Part shown: positions 30,819-39,788 of the stretch, piece after piece
How positions within the stretch are numbered: position 1 is the first letter of the stretch
Layout of the letters: the number at the start of each line of letters is the position of its first letter
Origin: CAYNWT01 sp964485095
Lineage (GTDB): Bacteria; Planctomycetota; Planctomycetia; Planctomycetales; Planctomycetaceae
Reading direction: 5' to 3'
DNA length: 64,000 nt
Assembly (NCBI GenBank): GCA_964485095.1
Contig: CAZAIB010000017.1
Coordinates: 1 to 64,000, forward strand
Program-made: the position numbers and the translations under genes
Notes under the pieces: generated by a model
The model's input: only the letters and a program-made list of their open reading frames with translations
Databases searched by the model: none
Told to the model about the DNA's origin: nothing

Positions 30819-32153
30819 ATGCGACGCGTCTCCAAGGGACTGGATCTGCCTATCGAGGGCGATCCGGAACAGAAGATCTCCGATGGTCCGCCTGTACGAA
30901 CGGTTGCCATTCTTGGGTCCGATTATGTCGGTATGAAACCGACCATGCAGGTCGCCGTTGGCGATCGCGTGAAGACCGGCCAGGTTCTGTTCTCAGACAA
31001 GAAGACCGAAGGGGTCGTGTATACGGCTCCAGCCAGCGGGACTGTTACGGCAATTAACCGTGGCGAGCGACGCGTCTTTCAGTCGCTGGTTATCGAAGTT
31101 GATGGCGACGACGCTGTCGAATTTCCAAAACACACAGACATGGCGGCTCTTGATCGAGAGACCGTCAAGCAGCAGTTGCTAAGCTCCGGGCTGTGGACGG
31201 CTTTTCGAGAACGGCCTTACAGCAAGGTCGCCAATCCCGCCCACGACCCGAGTTCGATTTTCGTTCAGGCGATCGACACAAATCCACACGCTCCAGATCC
31301 AGCCGTCGTTCTGGATAAATCGAAACAGCTGTTCGAGTACGGTCTGCAGGTCATCGCCCACCTGAACGATGGTCCGGTTTACCTGTGTCAACCGGCTGGA
31401 ACCGTCATGCCTGGCGGGGACATTTCGGCGGTTAAGAAAGAAATCTTCGACGGCCCGCACCCGGCCGGTTTGCCTGGTACGCACATCCACATGCTGGATC
31501 CGGTGTCGGCCAACAAAGTGGTTTGGCACATTAACTACCAGGACGTCATCGCGATTGGTCAGCTGTTTGCCGAAGGCACGTTGATGACCACCCGGGTTAT
31601 CTCGATTGCCGGACCGCAGGTTTCGAATCCGCGATTGGTTCGAACACGACTTGGGGCCAACATTGCCGAACTGACTGAAGGCGAACTCAAGGTGGGAACC
31701 AACCGATTGATCTCTGGTTCGGTTCTTTCCGGACGCCAGGTGGTCGAACCCACTGGTTACCTTGGCCGCTACCACTTGCAGGTGTCTGTGGTTTCAGAAG
31801 GTGGCGAACGAGAGTTCATGGGCTGGCAAAAGCCTGGCTTTGACAAGTTCTCAATCAAACGCGTCTTCGGGTCGGCTTTGTTTAATAAGAAGTTTGCGTT
31901 CACAACGGACACGGGCGGCAGCAAGCGGGCAATGGTTCCGATCGGCATGTTTGAAGACGTTATGCCGTTGGATATTCTGCCAACCTTCCTGCTGCGTTCG
32001 CTGATTGTTGGCGATACAGAACAGGCACAGAAACTCGGCTGCCTTGAGTTGGACGAAGAAGACCTGGCACTTTGTACCTTCGTGTGCCCGGGCAAGGTCG
32101 AATACGGTTCGCTGCTTCGCCAGCGGCTGACTGAAATCGAAAAAGAAGGCTAA
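30819..32153 (+). CDS. nqrA: Na+-translocating NADH:quinone reductase subunit A
   Basis: 444 residues from ATG 30819 (MRRVSKGLDLPIEGDPEQK, the standard NqrA opening). The NQR complex oxidises NADH, reduces ubiquinone or menaquinone and pumps Na+ out through the inner membrane; NqrA is a cytoplasmic subunit connected with quinone binding and carries no cofactor. Seen: AILGSDYVGMKPTMQVAVGD (biotin-carrier-like fold), IDTNPHAPDP, GPHPAGLPGTHIHMLDPV, and the C-terminal ELDEEDLALCTFVCPGK(V)EYG. Length is near the usual 446. First gene of six in order nqrA to nqrF. Confidence 0.93.
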   Translation: MRRVSKGLDLPIEGDPEQKISDGPPVRTVAILGSDYVGMKPTMQVAVGDRVKTGQVLFSDKKTEGVVYTAPASGTVTAINRGERRVFQSLVIEVDGDDAVEFPKHTDMAALDRETVKQQLLSSGLWTAFRERPYSKVANPAHDPSSIFVQAIDTNPHAPDPAVVLDKSKQLFEYGLQVIAHLNDGPVYLCQPAGTVMPGGDISAVKKEIFDGPHPAGLPGTHIHMLDPVSANKVVWHINYQDVIAIGQLFAEGTLMTTRVISIAGPQVSNPRLVRTRLGANIAELTEGELKVGTNRLISGSVLSGRQVVEPTGYLGRYHLQVSVVSEGGEREFMGWQKPGFDKFSIKRVFGSALFNKKFAFTTDTGGSKRAMVPIGMFEDVMPLDILPTFLLRSLIVGDTEQAQKLGCLELDEEDLALCTFVCPGKVEYGSLLRQRLTEIEKEG

Positions 32154-32218
32154 CGCCTCACCTGACTGACAGTGAATAAGGTTCCGCTCAGCGAGCATCC
32201 CTGAACCAGACGACAAAC

Positions 32219-33895
32219 ATGAAACCGCTTCGCAATCTCTTTGATCGCCTGCATCCGCTCTTCGAAAAAGACGGTAAGCTCGAACGACTCTACCCGTTAT
32301 ACGAAGGCGTGGACACGTTCCTGTTCACGCCCGGCGAAACAACTACCGGTCCGTCTCACATCCGTGACGGCATGGACCTGAAGCGCATGATGATCACCGT
32401 GGTCGTCGCGTTGATGCCGTGCATCTTCATGGCGTTCTACAACACCGGCTACCAGGCGAACCGAATTGTTCAGGGTAACCGGGAGCTTCAAAACGCTGAG
32501 CTCATCGGCAACCTGCGAACTGTTGGAGCCACCGTTTCCGCTGAACAGGAAGAAGCAATCGTTAAAGCTGCAGGCTCAACGACGATTGATGCTGCGATCA
32601 CAGCTGCAGGTGTTGGTTCGACTGAAGAAATCGCGGCCGCAAGAGCTGCGGGTGAGAAGCAGCGACTGCTGCAGGGACTGGCTGGGCTGGTTGAGTCAAA
32701 GATCATGACTCAGGATCAGGTTGATGCCGTCGCGAACGACAAAGCACTCGACTGCGTCCCTTCATCACTATCCGACGCAGCGGGCTGGCGAGAATCCAAA
32801 GCGGTTCTTGCGCTGACCGGTCTCTTTACAGACGACAAAGCAAAGCTTGAACGACTTGAGACAGAACTTACGGCCCATGTCGATCGTGAAGTGGAGCGTC
32901 AGGCCAGAACCGGAAGCGATGACGGTTGGCGTAGTTCAATCATGGCGTCCCTGACTGGCTTTGATCCGAACAGTTTCCTTTCGAATATTGTTCACGGCGG
33001 TCTGTACTTCATCCCCGTGTTCCTGGTGTGCAACATTGTTGGTGGAACCTGGGAACTGATTTTCTGCTGTGTTCGCGGTCATGATTTGAACGAAGGCTTT
33101 CTGGTTACCGGAATGCTGTTCCCGCTAACTCTGCCGCCGACGATTCCTCTCTGGCAGGTCGCACTCGGAATTTCATTCGGTGTGGTGATCGGCAAAGAGG
33201 TCTTTGGGGGAACCGGTAAGAACTTCCTGAACCCGGCTCTGACCGCTCGAGCGTTTCTGTATTTTGCTCACCCGGGTGAGATTACCGGCGACCAGGTTTG
33301 GACCGCCATCGATACCGCCAGCTTCGACGCTGTTTCCGGAGCGACCTCGCTTACCGGTCTGGCTTCAATCGACAAAGCTGTTGCTGTCGATTTCACCCAG
33401 TACATGCAGTCGATTCATATCAGTTGGAACGACGCGTTCCTTGGATTCATTCCCGGTTCGATGGGAGAGACCTCAACGCTGGCCTGCATCTTAGGTGCGG
33501 CTCTTCTGATTTGGTCAGGAGTCGGTTCCTGGCGAATCATGGCAGCAGTCCTGATCGGGGCAGTTGGCATGGCCGGATTCCTGCACAGTTTTGAAACAAC
33601 GGCTGCCAGTCACATCTTCAAGATGCCAGCCGAATGGCACATGGTGACGGGGGGGCTGGCGTTTGGCCTGGTCTTCATGGCGACAGACCCGGTGTCGGCA
33701 GCCATGACCAACACGGGGAAATGGGTTTACGGAATCCTGATTGGCATCATGACCATGCTGATTCGCGTGGTGAACCCGGCGTTCCCTGAAGGCATCATGC
33801 TGGCCATTCTCTTCGGCAACGTATTCGCGCCGCTTATCGACTACTTCGTCGTTCAGGCAAACATTAATCGGAGGCTCGCTCGAAGTGGCGTCTGA
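32219..33895 (+). CDS. nqrB: Na+-translocating NADH:quinone reductase subunit B, with long insertion
   Basis: 558 residues against about 410 in Vibrio. NqrB is the main membrane subunit with covalent FMN and riboflavin. Seen: PSHIRDGMDLKRMMITVVVAL, EVFGGTGKNFLNPALTARAF, the FMN attachment motif S-G-A-T with Thr at residue 376 (DAVSGATSLTGL), and ATDPVSAAMTNTGKWVYGILIG. The extra length is an Ala/Glu-rich helical segment between the first and second membrane helices, about residues 85-240 (for example NAELIGNLRTVGATVSAEQE), which by the topology of NqrB should lie outside the cytoplasm. nqrC starts inside its last codons. Confidence 0.93.
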   Translation: MKPLRNLFDRLHPLFEKDGKLERLYPLYEGVDTFLFTPGETTTGPSHIRDGMDLKRMMITVVVALMPCIFMAFYNTGYQANRIVQGNRELQNAELIGNLRTVGATVSAEQEEAIVKAAGSTTIDAAITAAGVGSTEEIAAARAAGEKQRLLQGLAGLVESKIMTQDQVDAVANDKALDCVPSSLSDAAGWRESKAVLALTGLFTDDKAKLERLETELTAHVDREVERQARTGSDDGWRSSIMASLTGFDPNSFLSNIVHGGLYFIPVFLVCNIVGGTWELIFCCVRGHDLNEGFLVTGMLFPLTLPPTIPLWQVALGISFGVVIGKEVFGGTGKNFLNPALTARAFLYFAHPGEITGDQVWTAIDTASFDAVSGATSLTGLASIDKAVAVDFTQYMQSIHISWNDAFLGFIPGSMGETSTLACILGAALLIWSGVGSWRIMAAVLIGAVGMAGFLHSFETTAASHIFKMPAEWHMVTGGLAFGLVFMATDPVSAAMTNTGKWVYGILIGIMTMLIRVVNPAFPEGIMLAILFGNVFAPLIDYFVVQANINRRLARSGV

Positions 33896-34781
33896 CGTAA
33901 CAACAACCGACGCCGGCAAACCGGTGGTCGATGTCAATTCAGTGAAACACACTCTGCGTGTGGCGATCCTGCTATGCCTGGGCTGTTCGGTTCTGGTCTC
34001 GCTTTTTGCGGTTGGACTCAAGTCAATCCAGGACGAGAACAGGAAAGCGTTTCAGCAAAAGAACGTACTGCAGGCTGCTGGCCTGTGGACTGATGGAATG
34101 GACGCTAAGGCAGAATTTGAGTCGCGTGTCGAGCAGCTGGTTCTGAACCTCGAAACCGGCGTGATTGAAAAAGATGCCGACCCTGAAAAAATTGACACGA
34201 AGAAAGACAGCAAGAAGCCGGAACTCAGCGACAAAATTGTTGACGATATCGCTAACGTCAAACGGCGCGAAAAGCGAACCGTTATCTATCGCATCAATGA
34301 CGACGGCAAGGAAACTCTTGTCCTGCCCGTTCGAGGGTACGGTCTTTGGTCAACACTGTGGGGCTTTATCGCTCTTGATATGACGGACGCCGGTTCGGGT
34401 GCCGATCAAATTACTGTGAAGGGTTTGGCGTACTACGACCAAAAGGAAACACCCGGACTTGGTGGCGAAGTTGACAACCCACTTTGGAAGGCCAAGTGGG
34501 TTGGCAAGAAAGCGTTTGCCAAAGACTGGGCCGTGAAAGTCAAAGTCACCAAGGGAGCCAAAGGTATCTACCAGGTTGACGCTCTTTCCGGAGCCACCAT
34601 TACCTCCCGAGGCGTTAGCAGCATGTTGACGTACTGGCTGGGCGACGAAGGTTTCGGTCCGTACCTCAAGCAGACAAGCGGAGCTGCACCTGCAGAACCG
34701 CAAGCTGGTGGCGAAGAACACGCTGAAGGTGAACATGCTGGTGAAGAGCATGCGAACGAGAATAGCGGAGAACACAAATAA
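33885..34781 (+). CDS. nqrC: Na+-translocating NADH:quinone reductase subunit C
   Basis: 298 residues from GTG 33885, overlapping nqrB by 11 bases. NqrC carries the second covalent FMN and is anchored by one N-terminal helix with the flavin domain outside. Seen: helix VAILLCLGCSVLVSLFAVGL (about 27-46), RGYGLWSTLWGFIAL, ETPGLGGEVDNPLWKAKWVGK, and the FMN motif DALSGATITSRG with Thr 238. Odd: a C-terminal tail of about 25 residues rich in Glu, His, Ala and Gly (EEHAEGEHAGEEHA), which may bind metal or be a linker. Another charged run with KKDSKKPELSDK lies at about 100-125. Confidence 0.93.
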   Translation: MASDVTTTDAGKPVVDVNSVKHTLRVAILLCLGCSVLVSLFAVGLKSIQDENRKAFQQKNVLQAAGLWTDGMDAKAEFESRVEQLVLNLETGVIEKDADPEKIDTKKDSKKPELSDKIVDDIANVKRREKRTVIYRINDDGKETLVLPVRGYGLWSTLWGFIALDMTDAGSGADQITVKGLAYYDQKETPGLGGEVDNPLWKAKWVGKKAFAKDWAVKVKVTKGAKGIYQVDALSGATITSRGVSSMLTYWLGDEGFGPYLKQTSGAAPAEPQAGGEEHAEGEHAGEEHANENSGEHK

Positions 34782-35416
34782 TGGCCGACGCAGAAACCAA
34801 GAAGGTCATCCTCGACCCGCTGGTCAACAATAACCCGATCGCACTACAGATCCTTGGTATCTGTTCTGCCCTCGCGGTGACCACTCAACTGCAAACCACG
34901 TTGGTGATGTGTATCGCGGTGACATTCGTTGTCGCCGCATCCAACTTCTCCATCGCGCTGATTCGCACATCGATTCCGACCAACATCCGCATCATCGTGC
35001 AGATGACCATCATCGCATCGCTGGTGATTGTGGTTGACCAGCTAATCCAGGCGGTTGCCTTCAACATCAGCCAAAAACTGTCGGTGTTCGTGGGGCTCAT
35101 TATTACCAACTGTATTGTCATGGGACGTGCAGAAGGTTTCGCGATGAAGAACGAACCGAAGACCAGCTTCTGGGACGGGATCGGAAACGGATTGGGCTAC
35201 AGTCTCATCCTGCTGGTCTGCGGAGTGATTCGCGAACTCACCGGTTCCGGCAAGCTGTTTGGTGTCACAATTCTGAAGCCAATAACTGAAGGCGGTTGGT
35301 ACAACCCCAACGGCCTGATGCTGCTCTCACCGAGTGCATTCTTCATCATCGGTTTGCTGATCTGGGCTCTGCGAACATGGAAGCCAGACCAGTACGACCG
35401 AGACCCTTCAGCGTAA
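34781..35416 (+). CDS. nqrD: Na+-translocating NADH:quinone reductase subunit D
   Basis: 211 residues; ATG overlaps the nqrC stop by one base (TAATG), a translation-coupling arrangement. NqrD and NqrE are homologous six-helix membrane subunits that together hold an iron centre in the membrane. Seen: VNNNPIALQILGICSALAVTT, PTNIRIIVQMTIIASLVIVVDQ, LIITNCIVMGRAEGFA with the conserved Cys that ligates iron, and SFWDGIGNGLGYSLILLVCG with a second Cys. ANG/NG motifs are standard. All features are normal and the length is usual. Confidence 0.93.
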   Translation: MADAETKKVILDPLVNNNPIALQILGICSALAVTTQLQTTLVMCIAVTFVVAASNFSIALIRTSIPTNIRIIVQMTIIASLVIVVDQLIQAVAFNISQKLSVFVGLIITNCIVMGRAEGFAMKNEPKTSFWDGIGNGLGYSLILLVCGVIRELTGSGKLFGVTILKPITEGGWYNPNGLMLLSPSAFFIIGLLIWALRTWKPDQYDRDPSA

Positions 35417-35505
35417 CGGACTAACGACGAACGACCTGGTGGACTCGTCCACTGAGTCCTGAGTAGCGGCGGCCTTGCTGCCTTACATCTTCGAAAGACG
35501 AAATC

Positions 35506-36120
35506 ATGGAACACTATCTCGCCCTGTTTACAAAGGCAGTGTTCATCGACAACCTGGCTTTGATGTACTTCCTCGGCATGTGCACGTTTCTTGCCGTGTC
35601 AAAGAACGTCAAGACAGCCCTGGGCCTGGGCGTGGCCGTGATCGTAATCCAGACAATCACCGTCCCGGCCAACAATGTCATCTTCAACTACCTCCTCAAG
35701 CCCGGCGCGCTGTCGTGGTTGGGTTCGAGTTTCGAGGAGGTCGATCTGACTTTCCTTGGTCTCATTAGCTACATCGGTGTCATCGCCGCGATGGTTCAGA
35801 TTTTGGAAATGACTTTGGATCGCTTTTTCCCGACGCTGTACAACGCTTTGGGAATCTTCCTGCCTCTGATCACCGTGAACTGCGCGATCCTTGGCGGTTC
35901 GCTGTTGATGGTCGAACGCGATTACAACCTACCTGAGAGCGTTGTGTTTGGGTTCGGATCGGGAGTTGGCTGGGCACTGGCGATTGCCGCTTTGGCCGGT
36001 ATTCGCGAGAAGATGAAGTACAGCGACGTTCCACAGGGTCTTCGGGGTCTTGGTATCACGTTCATTACTGTGGGCCTGATGGCTTTGGCCTTCAATGCGT
36101 TCGGCGGTATTCAGCTGTAA
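35506..36120 (+). CDS. nqrE: Na+-translocating NADH:quinone reductase subunit E
   Basis: 204 residues from ATG 35506. Paralog of NqrD in inverted membrane topology. Seen: MEHYLALFTKAVFIDNLALMYFLGMCTFLAVS, with the first conserved Cys, LGIFLPLITVNCAILGGSLLM with the second, and VGFGSGVGWALAIAALAGIREK. These cysteines with those of NqrD form the membrane iron site. 89 bases separate it from nqrD, enough for a weak extra ribosome site, but no promoter is evident. Confidence 0.93.
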   Translation: MEHYLALFTKAVFIDNLALMYFLGMCTFLAVSKNVKTALGLGVAVIVIQTITVPANNVIFNYLLKPGALSWLGSSFEEVDLTFLGLISYIGVIAAMVQILEMTLDRFFPTLYNALGIFLPLITVNCAILGGSLLMVERDYNLPESVVFGFGSGVGWALAIAALAGIREKMKYSDVPQGLRGLGITFITVGLMALAFNAFGGIQL

Positions 36121-36176
36121 GGCTGACGACAAACACAAAACGAATTCGGACATCTCGAACTCGATAAAGCAACACT

Positions 36177-37409
36177 ATGACCTTCTTTCTTAGCATCCTC
36201 TTCGGCGTTCTGCTGTTCACAGGCATCGTGCTGGCGCTGGTCGGCGTGATTCTGCTGGCTCGTAACCAACTGGTTAAGTCGGGCGACGTCACGATCACCA
36301 TCAACGATCAGAAAAACATCACCGTCCCCGCTGGCGGGAAGTTGCTAAACGCCCTGGCTGGCGAAGGTATCTTCGTTTCATCAGCGTGTGGTGGCGGTGG
36401 AACCTGTGCTCAATGCCTGGTGAAAGTGCACGAAGGCGGCGGCGAAATCCTGGCAACAGAAACAGGTCACATCAGCAGACGTGACGCGCGAGAAGGTTGT
36501 CGATTGTCCTGTCAGGTTGCCGTGAAGCAGGACATGAAGGTCGAAGTTCCTGAAGAGGTCTTTGAGACGAAGAAGTGGGAATGCACGGTCCGTTCGAACC
36601 GAAACGTCGCAACGTTCATCAAAGAGTTCGTCTTGGAACTTCCGCCCGGTGAAGAAGTGGCATTCAAGGCCGGTGGGTACATCCAGATTGAAGTGCCACC
36701 GCACGAACTTGACTACAAGAACTTCAAGATCGAAGAAGAATACCACGGCGACTGGGACCAGTTCGACGTTTGGCGATACCACTCCAAAGTCGACGAGACG
36801 ACCATCCGTGCGTATTCAATGGCCAACTATCCGGGCGAGAAGGGCATCATTATGCTCAACGTCCGGATCGCATCACCGCACCCGCGAGCTCCCGAAGGTA
36901 CTCCACCGGGCAAGGTGTCGTCGTACATCTTCGATCGTCAGCCTGGCGACAAGTGCACAATCTCCGGCCCTTACGGTGAGTTCTTCATCAAGGACACGAA
37001 GGCTGAGATGGTCTACATCGGTGGTGGCGCCGGAATGGCTCCGCTCCGCTCGCACATCTTTGAACTGTTCAAAGAACAAAAGACAGACCGCAAGGTCTCC
37101 TACTGGTACGGCGGCCGTAGCGCACGCGAACTCTTCTACGGCGATGAGTTCGATAAGCTGGCCGAAGAAAACGAAAACTTCTCGTGGAACATCGCCCTGT
37201 CGGATGCAGCACCTGAAGACAACTGGACCGGCTACACCGGGTTCATTCACCAGGTTCTGTTGGACGAATACCTCAGCAAGCACCCGGCTCCTGAAGACTG
37301 CGAATACTACATTTGTGGTCCACCAATGATGCTCTCAGCAGTCCGAACGATGCTTGAGAACCTCGGTGTCGAACCAGAGAACGTCGCGTTTGACGACTTT
37401 GGCGGCTGA
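36177..37409 (+). CDS. nqrF: Na+-translocating NADH:quinone reductase subunit F
   Basis: 410 residues. NqrF takes electrons from NADH to FAD and a [2Fe-2S] cluster. Seen: N-terminal membrane helix (LSILFGVLLFTGIVLALVGVILL), a plant-type ferredoxin domain with SACGGGGTCAQC and a later GCRLSCQ supplying four cluster cysteines, then the FAD site RAYSMANYP and the NADH site GGGAGMAPLRSHI, followed by EYYICGPPMMLSAV and the terminal FDDFGG. All residues are in place. It is the last gene of the operon and is followed after 21 bases by an intrinsic terminator. Confidence 0.95.
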   Translation: MTFFLSILFGVLLFTGIVLALVGVILLARNQLVKSGDVTITINDQKNITVPAGGKLLNALAGEGIFVSSACGGGGTCAQCLVKVHEGGGEILATETGHISRRDAREGCRLSCQVAVKQDMKVEVPEEVFETKKWECTVRSNRNVATFIKEFVLELPPGEEVAFKAGGYIQIEVPPHELDYKNFKIEEEYHGDWDQFDVWRYHSKVDETTIRAYSMANYPGEKGIIMLNVRIASPHPRAPEGTPPGKVSSYIFDRQPGDKCTISGPYGEFFIKDTKAEMVYIGGGAGMAPLRSHIFELFKEQKTDRKVSYWYGGRSARELFYGDEFDKLAEENENFSWNIALSDAAPEDNWTGYTGFIHQVLLDEYLSKHPAPEDCEYYICGPPMMLSAVRTMLENLGVEPENVAFDDFGG

Positions 37410-37430
37410 TTCGAACCACAGCAAACTCTG

Positions 37431-37469
37431 GCCGGTCTCTGTTACAGTAAGCAGAGACCGGCTTTTTTT
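37431..37469 (+). terminator. Intrinsic terminator of the nqr operon
   Basis: Perfect 11-base stem gccggtctctg (37431-37441) and cagagaccggc (37452-37462), a 10-base loop, then seven T (37463-37469). It ends the nqrABCDEF transcript 21 bases after nqrF; the next small gene starts 12 bases later. Confidence 0.9.
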
Positions 37470-37481
37470 ACGGACCGACCG

Positions 37482-37742
37482 ATGGCGGGAAACCTCAAGA
37501 ACTTCACAACCAAACAGCTGCAAGCGAACCGAAAGGTTCTGGCCATCTTCCAGACCATCATGCTTGTCGCCGGGATCGCGTACATCATCCTCGTCGCATA
37601 CTGGGTCTTCAGCGGATCGTGGAACAGTAACCGAACCATGTCAGTGGTCCCGCTAATTGGCATGTTCGTTGTTTGGCTACCCGTAAAGATACAGGTTGCA
37701 GCGATCTCGAAAGAACTAGATTCCCGCCCCGACAACGGATAG
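37482..37742 (+). CDS. Small two-helix membrane protein
   Basis: 86 residues from ATG 37482. Basic N-terminus with TTKQLQANRK, then helix VLAIFQTIMLVAGIAYIILVAY (about 19-40), a short polar loop (SGSWNSNR), then helix VVPLIGMFVVWLPVKIQVAA. Ends in a charged tail. The inward-facing basic start predicts both ends in the cytoplasm. No family known. It lies after the nqr terminator, so it is expressed by read-through or from its own promoter, which I do not see clearly. Confidence 0.6.
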   Translation: MAGNLKNFTTKQLQANRKVLAIFQTIMLVAGIAYIILVAYWVFSGSWNSNRTMSVVPLIGMFVVWLPVKIQVAAISKELDSRPDNG

Positions 37743-38217
37743 TCGAGACGCGGCGTCGTCTCGGCAAGCAAACGAATGCAGGTGTCCCACAATGTCTGGC
37801 GTCGATGCGGGCGGACCCCAGCGATTGGTTCCACCAACCCATGCCACTCTCCCGCTTGCGGGAGAGTCGGGCTCTAAGCCCGGAGAGGGCCACGCACTGA
37901 ACCGAACCCACCACCAACACCAGGGACCTTGCCCAAGCCAAAGAGAACCGCGAACGACGTACCCTGGCGCATCATCAACCCGCCAGGCCGCCAAGGTACA
38001 GCCCTCTCCCGCGGCTGAGACCGCGACCTCTCCCGCAAGCGGAAGAGGGGACAAGCGCGGCGTCTTTGAAAACCAAAGGGCCGCACAACAAATGCATCTA
38101 TCCCGTGGTGCTTGTCCGGCGCGTATGCCGGCTCTGCGGCCGAGATTCCTGAGTGTTGCATTATGAGAGATACAAAGTTACCTATTTGTAACGTGAACAG
38201 GTCTACGCAGCATTTCG
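37743..38217. repeat. Non-coding interval with dispersed ctcccgc-type repeats
   Basis: No gene in 475 bases. It has at least two copies of the repeat seen at 15602: 38001-38050 (ccctctcccgcggctgagac.. to cgcaagcggaagagg) and, inverted and partial, 37847-37890 (ctctcccgcttgcgggagag, then ggctctaagcccggagaggg). Frames that run through it are made of these repeats and are not believed. The end of the interval (38140 on) is AT-richer and probably holds the promoter of the SWIM-led operon, though no strong box pair is clear. Confidence 0.55.
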
Positions 38218-39684
38218 GTGAGGTGCCCCTTGGTCGATATCGATGAGAACTTCGTAGACAGCGAAGCCCCTAACAGCAACGCCGTAAAAAATGGGCGAGG
38301 TTTGGTTCTGAAAGGCAAGTTTGTCGCGCTGCACATCAGCGATGACAAGACGCTGCTGTTTGGCGAATGTTCCGGCAGTGGAAAATCGAACTACGCGTGT
38401 TCGTGTGACTTCGCCGACCCTGCGAAGCCTGTCTATCGCTGCAGTTGTCCCAGCCGACAGTTCCCATGCAAGCATTGCCTGGGGTTGATGTACTCCTTCG
38501 TTGACAGCAAGAAGTTTTCAACGGCCGAAGTCCCCGACGACATTGTCGGCAAACGCGAGAAGGTGCAGAAACGCGCAGAAAACAAAAAGCAACGAGACTC
38601 AAAACCGAAAAAAGTCAACAAGGCGGCGCTAGCGAAGAAAATCAAGGCGCAGTTGAAAGGCCTTGATCTGCTGGAAACGTTGACTCACGATCTGGTTCGA
38701 GCTGGCATGGGAAATATGAATGCCAAGCTGGCTTCGCAGGTGGAAAACCAGGCCAAACAGCTTGGCAACGCGTTCCTGCCTGGTGCTCAGTCCGCACTAC
38801 ATCGCTACACACGGTTGTTTGTTGAAGATGATGGATACTTCGACGCGGACCTGTCGGCCAACGCTCGAGAGCGAATCTACAGCGAGGCGATGGACCAGTT
38901 GGCGAGACTCAGCGCGTTGGTAAAACGGGGTCGGACGTATCTGACTGCCCGGTTGGAGGATCCGGAACTTGCACCGGAAACCGAAACGCCAATCGCGGCC
39001 TGGTTAGGTCATGCATGGCAGCTGGCCGAACTGAAAGCGGCATCACTGGTGCAGGAAAACGCTGAGTTAATTCAGCTCGCCTTCAATTCTTACGACGACG
39101 TCGCTCGACGAGAATTCGTCGATACGGGAGTCTGGATGAATCTTGCGTCGGGCGATATTCAGCTCACGCAAACATTCCGGCCCCACAAAGCCGCCAAGTA
39201 CATCAAGAGCGAAGATAGCTTCTTTCAAATCAAGCAAACGCTGGAATTGTGCATTTACCCCGGCAAAGTGAATCCTCGCATCCGCTGGGATGGTGCGACG
39301 TCGCGCCAGATTGCCGTCTCAGATATCCAGACGATACACAAACACAGCGTCAGTGATTTTGGGCCTCTGGTGAAGCAAATCAAAGGTGATATGAAAGGTC
39401 CACTGGCAAATAAGTCCCCGATTGTCGCAATCAAGTACGCCGCGATTGCTCAGGTCGGTGACGAACTGGTGGTGGAAGACCAGGAAGGGAACCGAATCGT
39501 CTTTACTGAAACCAGCCAGGCCGACGAACCACCCAGTTGCCACCTACTGTGGTTGTTGCCAAGAGAAATGCACAGCAATCAGGTCCTGATCGCGCGATTC
39601 CATCACGATCTTGATTCACGCACCTTAAAGGTGAAGCCGCTAAGCATTGTGACCGAGGCACAGATTTATCGACTGACGCTGTAG
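38218..39684 (+). CDS. SWIM zinc-finger protein, first gene of MoxR/VWA operon
   Basis: 488 residues from GTG 38218; TTG 38230 behind a GAGGTG run is an alternative start. The SWIM motif CxCx6CxH is clear at residues 75-86 (RCSCPSRQFPCKHC), preceded by a strand pair with CSCDFADP. Then comes a basic, Lys-rich stretch (about 110-140, RENKKQRDSKPKKVNKAALAKK in part) and a helical domain to about 290. A late strand-rich domain ends with LLWLLPREMHSNQVLIARFHHDL. SWIM domains bind DNA or proteins. In E. coli the comparable protein is YehQ. Its four downstream neighbours make up the rest of the system. Confidence 0.75.
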   Translation: MRCPLVDIDENFVDSEAPNSNAVKNGRGLVLKGKFVALHISDDKTLLFGECSGSGKSNYACSCDFADPAKPVYRCSCPSRQFPCKHCLGLMYSFVDSKKFSTAEVPDDIVGKREKVQKRAENKKQRDSKPKKVNKAALAKKIKAQLKGLDLLETLTHDLVRAGMGNMNAKLASQVENQAKQLGNAFLPGAQSALHRYTRLFVEDDGYFDADLSANARERIYSEAMDQLARLSALVKRGRTYLTARLEDPELAPETETPIAAWLGHAWQLAELKAASLVQENAELIQLAFNSYDDVARREFVDTGVWMNLASGDIQLTQTFRPHKAAKYIKSEDSFFQIKQTLELCIYPGKVNPRIRWDGATSRQIAVSDIQTIHKHSVSDFGPLVKQIKGDMKGPLANKSPIVAIKYAAIAQVGDELVVEDQEGNRIVFTETSQADEPPSCHLLWLLPREMHSNQVLIARFHHDLDSRTLKVKPLSIVTEAQIYRLTL

Positions 39685-39788
39685 CCACATGCGGTGGATT
39701 CGTTTTGTGTTAGCGGTAGAAATTGTTTGGCTTTGGTGATTGAACATAGGGCAATTCGCATCTCGACCAAAGAGAAAGCAGCCAATCG

